The notes beneath the pieces are model-generated. The model was not told the origin of the DNA and searched no databases. It saw only the letters and a list, made by a program, of their open reading frames with translations. This document shows positions 10,342-21,801 of a stretch of 64,000 bases of DNA, in pieces. Made by a program: the position numbers and the translations under genes. The stretch is taken from the NCBI GenBank assembly GCA_946803715.1, contig CAMPET010000124.1, positions 62,001-126,000 of the forward strand. Direction: 5' to 3'. The DNA comes from Beroe ovata (Eukaryota; Ctenophora; Nuda; Beroida; Beroidae). Every line of letters starts with the position of its first letter. The stretch's first letter is position 1.

Positions 10342-12339
10342 TCATCTGCTACTCCTACCCTCAGGAAACTCTGGATCAACAATGGGACCGCTATTAGTCA
10401 TTGCTTGATAAACATGGAAGTTGTGTGGATTCATCTGATGGGGATATTGCCCCCAATGTGGCTGAATATAAGGAACAGGTATTTGATGAATTACGGGTCC
10501 TGATGCAACAGAACTCATCATAACATTCGGAAGTGGAGGTTGTGGCTCTGATTTGGAGGATTTGCTAGATTTGATGGAGTTTCCAGTTTGGAATCTCAGG
10601 GATGGATTACCAGGGTATCGGTCATACATGTGTGGAGCAGACTGCTGCCTCTTTCTTTTTTTGGGGCTTAAATCCTTGTCAGCAGACTGAGCCGAATCTT
10701 CCACTTTTTGGGGAGAGGACAAAATCTGTTGAACTTTAGCATCAACTTCTGATGGTGACAAAACTCCCTCCCACTTCTCAGCACACTTTGTTTTATTGTC
10801 TCTGTGCACCTTTGGCTCACCTTGGAGCAGGGGAACCCCATAAACTAAATTTCCTGGCGTTAGATATTGTGGTGGTATCATTGTGTTGTATGGTGCTGAT
10901 GAAGCCTCACAACTCACAGGTTTGGTTTGTGAATCAACTGATTTGCAAATTGTCACACTCACTGAATTTTCATTATCAATATCAGGTAGGTTATTGAGAT
11001 TCGTGTTAGAGCATGTTTTCAATATTGAATCAACACTGGTTAAATTAGGATCACTTGATGGGAGACTCTGGTTTTTAACTGGATGTTTCTGATCACCTTT
11101 TTTAGTTATTTTCTCTCGCAATGACACCAACAATGTTGGTTTAACAGTGGCTTCTGGTAGAGACCTCCCATGATCAGTTTCAATGACAATAGCAGGCTGT
11201 CTGGAACATTTTTGCTGCTGTTTTGCCTTTGTTTTAACCCTGTTTCTTACCTGTCTATCATCAGGTAAGGTTGGCCGTTGAAAACCTGAATGATTGTGGA
11301 TATAACCATGATCTTTAGTTATCACATTTGAAATAGGAGCAGGCATAACAGCTACATTGTGGACGGAGTTTCTGCTCTGGATAGGTTTCACGTTGATATT
11401 ATACTGAGGAGGCTCAGCAAAACTAGAGTTAGGGCCCTGAGGAGGTTCCTTTTGGACAATTTGAAATTGACTTTTGGATGGTTTGATTTGCTTCAACTTG
11501 CTATTTTCATGTTCCAAATTGTTCCTTGCCACACTTGTAGCACAACTGTTTGGCACCAAGCTGAGCACTTCTTTCCTGTTAGGTGCATGTATATTTTGCT
11601 GCTGAATGTTTGAAGTAGGGACATGCTTAGCATTCACAATGAGCTGATCTTGCACACATGGAACTGGTCTTTCATTTATCGGTTTTGCTCTTTTGTCCCT
11701 ATAGACTTGATCAATTCTGGCTGATTCTTGTTGAGTTGAGTTCTGTTTATTTAATGATGCCCTTAGGTGATTGGAGGTGTTTTCAAGGCTCAAGTACAGA
11801 TGATGAAGGACCTGATTAACTGTATACTTGTTTACCTGACAGAATATTGATATTGGTGGCAGTCTGTTAGTCTGATGAACCTTGATGTTATCATTGAAAG
11901 TTTTATGATTAGAATCAGAAATTTCATCAGAGACTATCTGCTTAACAGCTGATGCATTGGGATGAGTTGCCAATGATACTCTATTGGCAGACTCCAGTTT
12001 ATTTGCTTTGCTGGCTTTCATATTGCATGAATGAGAAACAGGAGGTCCTTTGACAGCATCAGCAGGCAGGTCAGCTCTACTTTTATTTTGATGGGAACAG
12101 GAATTGTTTCGGGAGGTCTTGCTGTAAATGTCCTTGGACTTGACTGAAGCATCAAAGGAAAAAAGTGAATCAAGATGAAGTGGACACTGTAGACCACATT
12201 TACAAGTACCAGGAGAAGTCAAGTACTGGAGAATATCATCTTTTGATGTCAGCTCATCATGAGATGGGGTGATGTAAATAACAATTTGACTTTTAATGAC
12301 CCTTTGCCAACCTCGAGGTATGTCGATACATTGCTTCAT
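10342..12339 (-). CDS. MBD5: MBD5/6-type methyl-CpG-binding-domain protein
   Basis: One uninterrupted 665-residue frame. The N-terminal ~60 residues are an MBD of the MBD5/MBD6 subclass: IPRGWQR at residues 7-13, a short basic loop, YITPSHDELTSKDDILQYL, then the diagnostic GTCKCGLQCPL motif near 45-55 followed by SFDASV. In vertebrates, MBD5 and MBD6 do not bind methylated DNA but recruit the PR-DUB (BAP1) H2A deubiquitinase to heterochromatin. The rest here is a long, low-complexity, Ser/Asn/Gln/Pro-rich region with a basic patch (KKRKRQQ) that could be a nuclear localisation signal. No PWWP domain, present in vertebrate MBD5, is visible. The C-terminal codons contain GAGGGTAGG, which could act as a donor, so further 3' coding exons are possible. 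A splice acceptor-like TTTTCATAG lies 21 bases before the Met, which suggests a non-coding 5' exon. Confidence 0.85.
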   Translation of the reverse strand: MKQCIDIPRGWQRVIKSQIVIYITPSHDELTSKDDILQYLTSPGTCKCGLQCPLHLDSLFSFDASVKSKDIYSKTSRNNSCSHQNKSRADLPADAVKGPPVSHSCNMKASKANKLESANRVSLATHPNASAVKQIVSDEISDSNHKTFNDNIKVHQTNRLPPISIFCQVNKYTVNQVLHHLYLSLENTSNHLRASLNKQNSTQQESARIDQVYRDKRAKPINERPVPCVQDQLIVNAKHVPTSNIQQQNIHAPNRKEVLSLVPNSCATSVARNNLEHENSKLKQIKPSKSQFQIVQKEPPQGPNSSFAEPPQYNINVKPIQSRNSVHNVAVMPAPISNVITKDHGYIHNHSGFQRPTLPDDRQVRNRVKTKAKQQQKCSRQPAIVIETDHGRSLPEATVKPTLLVSLREKITKKGDQKHPVKNQSLPSSDPNLTSVDSILKTCSNTNLNNLPDIDNENSVSVTICKSVDSQTKPVSCEASSAPYNTMIPPQYLTPGNLVYGVPLLQGEPKVHRDNKTKCAEKWEGVLSPSEVDAKVQQILSSPQKVEDSAQSADKDLSPKKRKRQQSAPHMYDRYPGNPSLRFQTGNSIKSSKSSKSEPQPPLPNVMMSSVASGPVIHQIPVPYIQPHWGQYPHQMNPHNFHVYQAMTNSGPIVDPEFPEGRSSR

Positions 12340-12383
12340 ATAGAGAGCTCCACTCTATGAAAATTAATGGCTATTATCAATGA

Positions 12384-12454
12384 TTGAGGTATATCAATGA
12401 TCAAATTAAGTAAATTCATTGAGGTATATCAATGATCAAATTAAGTAAATTCAT
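12384..12454. repeat. Two-copy 35-bp tandem repeat
   Basis: The unit 'tgaggtatatcaatgatcaa' plus 'attaagtaaattcat' occurs twice in direct succession and the copies are essentially identical, just upstream of the MBD gene start. A recent slippage or duplication is the simplest reading. Confidence 0.8.
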
Positions 12455-12812
12455 GTAAGAATCTCAAGATCGTGTAAGAATTGATTAGCATCATAATGAA
12501 TCATAAAAATTGCAAGTAAAATAAAGAGGGATCATCAACTATGTGCAAAATAAAATCATGTTTTGGAAATAAAATTATACTACAAACGTTAGACAAGTGA
12601 CTGGGCAAAATTGAAGATTCAATTTTTTATGTCCTGCCACAAGTTCAATCTTTGGCTGTCGAGAATTTCATTGCGCGCGCGCCGCAAATTATTCTCCGAC
12701 AGGCGTCAGCTAAGCTAAACCAAGCAATTAAATTTTGCTGAGTCGCTGACGCTAATTGCCGCGTCAGAGGCCAGGCTATGAGGCTAAGGCCGCGCCGGGC
12801 CTAGCAAAGCCA

Positions 12813-12938
12813 GGCATGGCTGTGCACACGTTGCGCGCCCCTGTTCTACTCAGTGAACTGAAAAGTCGTAGAAAGGACCACGGAGACGCGCAGCGCGCGC
12901 GGAGTATTTGGGTCACGCAGCGCGGGAACAGGCATGGC
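12813..12938 (-). mobile_element. Family B MITE (110 bp) with 8-bp target duplication
   Basis: The element at 12821-12930 starts TGTGCACACGTTGCGCG and ends CGCAGCGCGGGAACA, with imperfect terminal inverted repeats beginning TGT and ending ACA. It is flanked on both sides by the 8-bp direct repeat ggcatggc (12813-12820 and 12931-12938). Two further copies lie at 41102-41218 and 41281-41380. It has no coding capacity and must depend on a transposase made elsewhere. An 8-bp duplication fits hAT, P or Merlin-type enzymes. Confidence 0.85.
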
Positions 12939-12954
12939 ACGGGTATTCATCGAA

Positions 12955-13052
12955 GGCTTTTCTTGCCGGATGTTATCTGTCCACTGTTTCTTGCGCGCGG
13001 CGCGCGCCGCGCGCAAGAAACAGTGGACAGATAACATCCGGCAAGGCTTTTC
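12955..13052. mobile_element. 82-bp perfect palindromic foldback element with 8-bp target duplication
   Basis: Positions 12963-13044 form a perfect inverted repeat with no spacer: the left arm starts ttgccggatgttatctgtcc and the right arm is its exact reverse complement, meeting at a GCGC core at 13003/13004. The 8-bp word ggcttttc occurs immediately on both sides (12955-12962 and 13045-13052). The match of duplication to palindrome ends shows that the whole palindrome inserted as a unit. A third partial arm follows at 13061-13100. Confidence 0.9.
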
Positions 13053-13060
13053 CCCGCGCT

Positions 13061-13100
13061 TGCCGGATGCTATCTGTCCACTGTTTCTTGCGCGCGCCGC
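13061..13100 (+). mobile_element. Half copy of the palindromic element
   Basis: One arm of the 82-bp foldback element repeats here (ttgccggatgctatctgtcc and onward to gcgcgcgcc) with one change relative to the arm at 12963. The second arm is missing. This is either a broken copy or the remnant left after hairpin deletion. Confidence 0.75.
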
Positions 13101-13636
13101 GTCTCTTATAATTTCAGATCGCCGAGTACAATAGTACATGTACATTAGGCCAAAGCAAAGGGCGCGCAACGTGACGTGTGCACGACGAAGGCCCAGCCTT
13201 TGAGTATGATTAACGAAAACGTGCGGATGACCGGTCATGGTCATGGTGCGCGCGTGCCACCTGAATGCCTGATCGGGTCAGAGGGCCTAAAACCGCGATC
13301 GCCAGGCAAGCGGTCAGATAAAATCTGATAACAGTCACATCATGAAAATTACAATTCGAAACTGCAGCATTGAAACCTAACTTCAGCATGAGCATTTAAC
13401 GCAACTGTGAACTGCAGCATTGAATGCAATAACGATTTACAATAAATTTAATGAATTAGAAGTAAAATGTGTCAAGATATGACACGAAAACTTAGATCTG
13501 AAAACAACATGATCAAAGGCCTATGACCTTGTGGCATTGTCATGTGTTCTACATTTTGAGTTTCTATACTAACAATGACATAGGCAAGCGTGTCAATGTC
13601 ATACTCATGGTACTCGATGGATGAGTTTGAGGTTTC

Positions 13637-16600
13637 CTAAATGAGCTCTCTTCGGCGAAGTTCTTTGTAATCTTCGTTTTCTTTTGATCTATCGTGTGAC
13701 CTGGAAAGCACAGTTTCATTGCGGTTACAGCTGTGTGCTGCAATCACGGTAGCATCTATATAGAACACGATCTGCGATCAAACACAGATTATTACCTCTC
13801 GGAACGGCTATCCGACCGCTTGTCTCTCTTCCTATCTCTGTTTTGGGACTGTGATCGGGACCGGGTTCTCCTTCTCTCTTTCTTCTCGGCGCTACGATCA
13901 CCAGTCCGCCTGCTCGATCCCCCTCTCGAAGACCTGAAAATCTCGTGTTTATCTTGCGATCCTTATGTCAGAATGACACCACCTATAACTAAAACTTAAG
14001 TGATGATCCAGACTCACTTGGCCTTTTTCTGACGTTTCTGAACATATGCAAGACATTCCTCCAGATCTTTGATAAAAGTTTTGCTCTGGGCATCATCTGA
14101 TACTGCACTCATCTTGATAATTTTGAGCGCAGCTGCTACTGTTCCTTCAGCCTGGGAAAAACAGGATCATTGGCAATAATAACAACCGATCAATATGACG
14201 TAACCACAACTTCGAGACAAGTCCCAATTACCTGGTCATAGTCTCTTGAATCGCAGCTCTCGTACGCCCGCAAGATGGCAGTCTTACAAACTTGATGATT
14301 CTTGTCAATCATTTCTGTTTTCTCCTGGGCACTCATTAAATCATCCACCTGAACATGATTATGGTTAGACTGTCGCTTAGCAAGAGGAACTCAAGTAGTC
14401 AAGTATCGATAATAGAATACAGCTGCTTGACAGGAGTTAACTGGACTAGACACTAGACAGGAGCAAACCTTTGGCGTTGAGCCAGGGAGGAATGCAGGGT
14501 TGACATGTGGTGCACTGATAGGCGCGCTCACGGGCACTGTCGCTGCAGCAAATGGTACTGATTGGATCATGGCTGCTGAAAGGCGGGCAGAGTTAGGGGT
14601 TATGCTGAGGGAAAGTTGATAGCGTACGCTATGGGATGAGGCACAGTCATATACTAACGGGGTGGTCTGATAAGGTTGGGTGGAGGTGGCAACATGGGCG
14701 TGATACCCATTGGCGGGGGAGGAAGTGGCATTGGGGGCGGGAGTGGCACTACTGGAGGTGGCATCCTGCCCAATCCAGGAGGCGGCATGCCAGGCGGCGC
14801 TAACCCGGGCAGAGGCAGTGGCGGCATGCCTGGCGGTGGAAGGGCTGGCGGCATGCCGCCCATGGGTGGAGGGGCGGGAACTTCGAATCCTGGTATTGGG
14901 ATGGAATAAAATCATATATCATTTCTGTAACAATCTTCCACCATTATTCTACTATAGTACAAAGTGGGACATCATCATACCTTTCTTATTCTTGTTGTCA
15001 TCATTTTTGATACCAAGTGAGGTTTCGAAGTAGTAGAGGGGGGTCTTGGATGCGATAGCAACATACGGGTGCTCGTTATGGATAGTCCTGCATGAATCCA
15101 ACTCAATAGTGAACGATCCGCATTCAAAATAAATCACCATATTCGATTGACAAACACTTACACGTTCCGAAGTTCGTGCATGAGTGTTTTTGCACTATTC
15201 AGACTGCCCACATCCACGGCACAGTATCCCTTGCTTTGGCCATTAGTCCGGTTCTCATAAAACTTCACATTGGTCACATCTCGTACATTCAAACTTGCAC
15301 ACGCGTGGATCACGTCTTGATCTGTCGTCCACTGAAATCAATCTTCTGTATTGGTGCGAGTTTTTATTGTCTGAATAGGTAAAAGTCGATAGATCGATCA
15401 AATAAACCGCGTGAATTCACGTGCGCGCGTTCCGGAGTCAGTGTAAAATAATATCCCGTCTCAAAATTGTCACCGCGCGTTCCGTCAAAGTCATGCGCGT
15501 GCCGTTTTCTAGTGGACCGAATTCAAAATGTGCCATAGCGATAAATGTAAACAAGCAAAGTGCGAGCTCGGTGCATAACATACCCATGTTAGATTGCCAA
15601 CGTAGACAGTCTTCGACTTTGGATCATTGGGGTCAATGTACTGATATCTGTTCTGTTGTGCGAACGTGTCTTGAGTAACATATGTTACTGAAAGAAAACA
15701 AATTCGATAGATTTTTCACAACTTTCCAATTTGATTTTAAATCAAATTGAGTAAAATATACTCTGAGAGAGAAACAACAAACCTCCTGGGACACCGGAAA
15801 TCGTTGTGTCTGGTTTCGGTGTGTCGTTTGTTTCCTGCCAAGGGAGACGTATTTGAAACTGTAAGTACTCCAAAATGAATATACATCGCGAACTTAACCA
15901 AAAGATGTAACGAAAGTTAACGGGAAATATACACTGTTCAAAACCGTTCCATCGCGTTTTAATTCCATTTGGCATTTATTATAACTCCAGCTCAATCTAT
16001 CTTATGTATACATTGTATGTATCCTATGTATATATTGACAGTAGTTGTCTCACTTTTCAGAGCAAATAGACAGGTGTTATAACTTACCAGTCAGGGTTGT
16101 TTCGGTCATAATGCTTGTATTCTCTCACAAATCATTCCAATTAACATTCCAACATACTTTTCTCAAAACATTATATCCCGCCAAAAAACAGAAAGCAAGA
16201 ATCTCGGCCACAAAAAGTATAATGAAAATAAATATTCCCGAATACGAGTGACACAGGTTCAGTGTTATAAATCATTCACACTTCATCAAACGACTGACCA
16301 CTGTAATCTGTACAGTGACACACGAGATAATGAAATCCGCCGATATTTCTCTCATAAATTTAGCAAATTCGTTATTCAGTTAAAGGTATCTTCATGAAGA
16401 AATTGTTATCTAAATTAGAAACTTATTCAGAAGTTCAGAAATTCCTTACAAACAAACGAAAATTCCTGACACCGAATTCTTTTTTCCCTGCTCGGTTTCC
16501 TTTCTTACTTAGGACAATGGACATGCAGTGAGTGCTAATAAAGTGAGTTGAATATCACATACCTACTCGACTAACAGAATTCGCAACTGAAATGGCTGTA

Positions 16601-17936
16601 CTGATTGTTCAATGTTTAGCAGCTAACATCCAGTCTCAGAACATAAATTCTTTCAAATGAATGAATCGACATGCTCACAAACATAAAATTAAAGCTTTAA
16701 AAAAACCAATATTCGATTATCAAACTGATAAATAATAAAAAATGTTCAGCCAAAACGGACACAGTATCAAAGTATTCAAAATAGTTCATCTCGCATTCTT
16801 ATATACAGTACCACTATACCAGTTATTATTCATCATGCAAATTAGAAATTGGGAGAACGGAGGAAATATGATAATGAGAGCACAGAAACACATCCACAAG
16901 GCTCAAAAAATGATCAATTATCAAAAATATTCATTCAAATAGTTATACATAATCAATCATCGCCCTATTGAACAACAGAACAACTAACATGATCCAACAA
17001 TTACAATCACAATATCTGACAATATCTGACAGAATTTAAATGTACGCCTCCAATGAAAGGTATGCTCCGAGGAGCACAGATTAAGAGAAAATAAAGAAGG
17101 CAACTTGATGAAATCTGACAAATCATTTTCAAATATACATCAATCATAGGAAACTATAGGACTATCGGAAACATCTCTCAGGATACAACTCTTAGGATAT
17201 AACACTCTTAGGAAACTAAATTAAGTTTTGGGGGGGAGGGATTCAAGTCAACACCCTCCACTTAAGAATAGAGTATTCACAACATAATATACAAGCCTTA
17301 TCACAATAACAACAACTAAAAGAGTTCATTGTAAAGCTTTCCTCTTAAAACAAACAATCTCAAATCAAAGACACACTGCGTCTTGTTGTCGCTGTTTCAA
17401 AGATTATTATCACTCAGGGAGGAAAGATGACTGAACAACGACACTGGAATGAGTGACAAGTTAATATTCCCTTATTAACTAGTACTTACTCTATTGTCCT
17501 AAGTTAAGTGTTGCTATGCAGCATTATTGTTGCTTAGCAACAAGCAATATTGTTACTAAGAAATATTTTTGCTAAGCAACATTGCTATTTGTGGCTTACT
17601 GAGTATGATGGCTCTTAACTGCATCGTCAAAATTTGAATTCTTACCCATTGATAATTACCGATGTATAATGATAATACCTTTAGCGGCAAAGATACCACA
17701 ATAGGAGGTGGCAAAGACGCTGGCATCGGGAGCGGCGCTGGTGCCATCGGCTCCACTTTCAATTGTGGCATCGGTTGAGGGGTTATCGGCTGCAATGGGT
17801 GAGAAATCAGTTGGTCAATGGTTATGAGTCTTGTCAAATTATCTCATCTTCCAACAACGAATCTTACCGTCTGAGATACATTGAGTTCTGTAGCTAGTCC
17901 ATCTCCGTACAGGTCAATGTCATCCAGGGTCGCCAT
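13637..17936 (-). CDS. CPSF6: CPSF6/CPSF7-type subunit of cleavage factor I (CFIm)
   Basis: Twelve exons, all GT-AG and phase-consistent, give 467 residues: 17868-17936, 17679-17789, 15783-15834, 15584-15687, 15162-15331, 14981-15087, 14659-14889, 14469-14575, 14232-14348, 14018-14151, 13796-13933 and 13637-13700. The N-terminus carries DIDLYGD. The single RRM starts with TVYVGNLTWWTTDQD and includes the FYENRTNGQSKGY RNP1 region. Exon 7 encodes a Pro/Met/Gly-rich linker, then APHVNPAF, a signature of CPSF6. A helical segment (DDLMSAQEKTEMIDKN and on) follows, and a C-terminal RS-like tail (RRTRSRSQSQNRDRKRDKRS). The protein pairs with NUDT21 to bind UGUA sites and set poly(A) site choice in the nucleus. 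It is shorter than human CPSF6 and close in length to CPSF7, so the gene may precede that vertebrate duplication. The ~1.8-kb intron between exons 2 and 3 is the longest and holds nothing else that I recognise. Confidence 0.93.
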
Positions 17937-18210
17937 TCTGTCACACAGGAATGTGTCAAAACATGGGAATATCAAAACAACAAACGGATTATTGAGGATG
18001 CACGGTTTCTACTTTGTGGAGAGGAAGGGAGAAAAGATTCTTGACATCATTTGAAACTTCAAGATGCTTCTTCAAAAACATACAATATTTCATCTGATAA
18101 ATTATGTGATTTAAAATAAACCCTGCTACATCAATAGGAATACCGAACGACGAACAACACATGAATCGTTCAACCAAAGAATGAATTCAACTACAGCGTA
18201 TATTCTGCGA

Positions 18211-20702
18211 TCATTGGTTAGGTTGATCAGGTCGCGACAAGTTGGGATTATGTAGGATTGACATGACTGACTCTGATGCTGATGTCACATTGTCAAGCAT
18301 CGTTGACAAGAGTTGCGATGAATCAGGTGTTTCAGTATTTTGCAACAGAGATGAGGACAAAGACATGTCCTGTGATGACGTCATGCCTTGCGATGATGAC
18401 GCTATTTCCTGGGATGATGACACATTCCCCAACATGTGATGAGGTGTGATGTGGTCATCCTCAATAGCTAACAGCTGTGACGTCACGCTCAAATCAAGCC
18501 CCATCGCGTTATCACACACGCCATCGCAACACGGGGTGGCTGATTTGCCACCAAACGGGAAATCGGTGGGTAACTGCGGCGATAGACTAGAATGAAACTT
18601 GATGCAGTGACTCTGATAACTCTCTTCTTCCTTGAACGTTGTCGCACACTGATTACACTTGAACAGGATACTTGCGGTTTTCTTTGGCACTCGTTTTGTC
18701 CGTTTGTTGTGGCATTGTTTGAAGTGTTTCTGTAGCTCAGCAGGGTTGGAACAGGAAATGCCGCACTCCGAGCAGGGAGTCGAGCCTAGGCTCTCCACCG
18801 GAACAATTTCGTACGATTTGAACCTCTCTTCCGACTGTGTCGGACCTTGGGACGGGACTATGAGTTATATGTGACTCGCATCGGGCATGTGAAGCACATA
18901 GTGCATGTGACGGACAAAGGCAGTACTAACTACAATGAATAATGCAATGAATTTGAAATTGAAAGAATAAGTTTGAGGGAACACGTTACCTCGTTTGGAA
19001 ATAGCATCAGCCACAACATGATACTCTCTCTTGTGCCGTTTGAAGTTAGCCATGGTGTTGAAGAGTTCGTTACAATTGCCTATCTTACAGATTACCCTTT
19101 GTCCTTGGTGGTAGAACTGCTTGTGCTCCTTTAGCGACTGGGGTCTCTTGTACGTCTTATTGCATATCTCGCACTGAAACGATTATGCTCCTTATCAATA
19201 TAATTCAGTGGCTCATATCTTACGAAAATTCATTGTTCATGTTTCTGATTTCTCATATACGATTAAAATCACTGACGATGGACCGGGGTCAGACATACTC
19301 ACAGTATAACCAGGATCTTGAGCATGTGCGTTTTTCACGTGTATCTTTATCTCCCATTTGTAGGCGAATGTTTTCTCACACATGCTACACTGATGAGCTT
19401 TCCAATCCTTGTGCTTCGTCTGACGTAAATGAGGGAGATTTATCGCGTACAGCTGTGTGTACAGCTGTGTTCACTGCTGGGAAAATTTGAAGGAAAAAAT
19501 AATCGCGGCACAGGGAATACTCACTAAGATGTGCCGTTTGAGGGTGTGATAGCGGAAAAACTCCGCTCCACAGTGAATACACACGCAACGTTCATCTTGG
19601 TTATGAACATTCCTAACATGACGTATCAGGTTATCCTCCCTCAGGTAAAACTTCTGACAATACGGACACTGAAATTGAGTCGGATGAGCAATGCGGTGAG
19701 AAAAATTGAAGATACTGGCTTACATTAAACCAGCGAGATGTTTTTCTTAGATCCATCAACTCAGAAAACATGATACTTTGCTATGGGACGGATATCAACG
19801 GTTATCGATATGCTCGTGATTCTCGAACCTTGAACTGTCGAATGAGGAGCGCGTGTTTTTCCTTCCGGTGCCGCCTCAAGTTGAAGTCCTTGTTGTAAAC
19901 GTACCCGCAATCTTCACACGGAAACAAACCATTGTCAGAACTGTAAATAACAGGATGGTTTCTCAAGTCTCCTCTCCAAACGAACTTACAACTCACATCA
20001 AGCAAAAGCAAAACAGAAAACCAGAAACTACAGAAACTCACATCAAGCAAAAGCAAAAGCAAAAGCAAAAGCAAAACAGAAACTACAGAAACTCACGTTC
20101 GTTTAGTGTACGAAGTCCCAAACAGATTCTTTCTGACCAGCTCAACGCTGCTCTTGTAGATATCCTGGAATTCGTTGAAAGGAAGGACAACCCATGAGTC
20201 ATACTTGCCGTCCTGTTCTGTTATCTTCACGTAGGGCGATCCTGAGATGTTAAATATTGATACGATAATTGAGATGATATTAAATATCGCCAAAAAAGTT
20301 GAATTCTTCAATGTTAAGCTCAACTCCGCAGCCTAAATTCTGTCCAGAGAAAATGAAAGTCATACCTAGAGATTTCTGTTCCTTGCTCTTGACTTGAGGG
20401 AAACTCTGAGGACCATTGTGCGAGATGAGAATCGCCTGTACCACTCTCTCATCATCAGGACTCATTTCCCCTCCACCATACGACAAATCCTGGCTCATTT
20501 CCAACTCCAGAGACGCGGAGTGGGCATTGGTTTGCTGCTGCACGAAAACCGGGCTCTGTTCGATAGTGATGTTGTGAGCAACGGAGTTGTGATGATGGCG
20601 ATGGTCTGTGTCTGATGTGTTGTGTTCTGACGAAGAGGGTATCTGGGGAAGGGAGCTGAGGAGGGAGGAGTCGTCTGCAGGGAGGTGACAGAGCGTGTCC
20701 AT
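18211..20702 (-). CDS. Eight-finger C2H2 zinc-finger protein
   Basis: Seven exons: 20366-20702, 20097-20241, 19829-19940, 19525-19668, 19303-19419, 18990-19173 and 18211-18857. Phases sum exactly to 561 residues. The first ~110 residues are acidic and Ser/His-rich. A segment 'SPYVKITEQDGKYDSWVVL' follows, of unknown family. Then there are six C2H2 fingers in near-tandem (CEDCGYVYNKDF, CPYCQKFYLRED, CIHCGAEFFRYH, CSMCEKTFAYKW, CEICNKTYKRPQ, CKIGNCNELFNT) and two more in the last exon (CSECGISCSNPA and CNQCATTFKEEE). Finger 3 is split by an intron between its two histidines. The tail is Ser-rich and acidic, as in activation regions. A nuclear DNA-binding regulator is likely; I cannot name an ortholog. 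The seven-finger gene at 21.8-23.5 kb resembles it at its last two fingers. Confidence 0.85.
20041..20078 (+). repeat. Short AAGCAA tandem repeat
   Basis: The hexamer-like word caaaag is repeated about six times in the intron of the eight-finger gene just downstream of the 20097 exon end. A related partial copy lies at 19998-20020. Simple slippage is the likely origin. Confidence 0.6.
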
Positions 20703-20968
20703 AGTCTAGGATAGGCGGGGATTGGTTATGTATAGGAAAGGAGAGTTTTGAGAGAGGGAGTCAAAGATTATCTATCAGAGACATGGAGTAAGTCACAGAA
20801 ATTGAAAACATATAAGTCAATTTAATACATTAGAATATGAAAAGTTATAAATCAATTTCAATCATACATAATCATGAAAAAGCATATAAATGCTCTCATC
20901 TGAATGGAATATCACCAAAAATTATTAACAAATTCAAACCGAGGTTTTTTTTTCTGATTATCGGAAGT

Positions 20969-21427
20969 TCATGGATTTCTAGCACCAGCCATATTCATGT
21001 CATCCAGGCGTTCACGCTTGACAGCACAGAATTCCCATTGAGTAGCAGCTATCCCTATTAGAATCACAAGAACAAGAACAGCAACAGGGATTGCTATTGC
21101 ATAGGCAATCATTGACTTCTTCGCTTCTTCACAGGACAACATGTATACTGACATTACACTTTCGCCGCCTCTGCCGTATTTACAAAGGTCTGATTCCCCA
21201 AACTGGTCGTACGTTTTCTCTGCTCGCTCTGATGTGACACAGAAATGATCAATTCCTATCTTCTCAATGCCAAAAACATTCCATCCTTCATCAATAGTGA
21301 AATTCCGGCAGACCTCGATGATATTTCTGAAGGATTCTTGAAGTCTGGCAGACGATATGGCAGTGAAATTCACATCATTGAAGCATCCCAGGTATTTTTG
21401 TTGGAGCTCATCCTGATTACAGTTCAT
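20969..21427 (-). CDS. Single-pass membrane protein with WSC-like extracellular domain (3' part)
   Basis: A 152-residue frame. It reads YLGCFND near the start, then a cysteine-bearing stretch and the pattern C-x5-A-x2-TYD-x2-G-x-S-x2-C-x3-GRGG-x5-SVYML, which fits WSC-like carbohydrate-binding domains of invertebrate surface proteins. A strongly hydrophobic helix follows (AYAIAIPVAVLVLVILIGIA) and a short ~25-residue cytoplasmic tail. There is an in-frame stop just before the Met and no signal peptide, so the true N-terminus is probably on an upstream exon spliced at an AG near 21416. I could not identify that exon in 21.43-21.80 kb. A cell-surface lectin or receptor role is inference. The gene lies between the two zinc-finger genes on the same strand. 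Confidence 0.6.
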   Translation of the reverse strand: MNCNQDELQQKYLGCFNDVNFTAISSARLQESFRNIIEVCRNFTIDEGWNVFGIEKIGIDHFCVTSERAEKTYDQFGESDLCKYGRGGESVMSVYMLSCEEAKKSMIAYAIAIPVAVLVLVILIGIAATQWEFCAVKRERLDDMNMAGARNP

Positions 21428-21801
21428 TTAATTTGCAAGTCTTTAGGTCACCAATCAATTTTTAAATCATATCTGCCCCATAATGTTTGCCATTACATAG
21501 CCGGTACAACTATAAACATGGATGGTTATTGAACAATTTTATAAACGTCGATTATAACTATGTTTAAAATAAACTCGCTCAATACTGAACAGAGATCGTA
21601 AAGCTGAGACAAGTAACACAACTTACTTCATATGAAGAATGGAATTTTGGATACTCTTACATAAGTAGTGAATGTAATCACTTATCATGTAGCTCAATTT
21701 GTTCAGAATCTGATATTTACAATAACCAATGTATAATATGATATGCAGTCCCGTAAGGAATCAATTTATGTAGAAAAATAACTGCCCTTGTTCCATAAAA
21801 C

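Noticed and set aside
12756-13244. Several Arg/Ala-rich frames around the palindrome
   Set aside because: They arise from the palindromic element and the family B MITE, and appear on both strands.
14391-15033. Open frames of 77-174 codons in other frames across the CPSF6-like Pro/Gly exon
   Set aside because: They are shadows of the phase-exact CPSF6-like exons.
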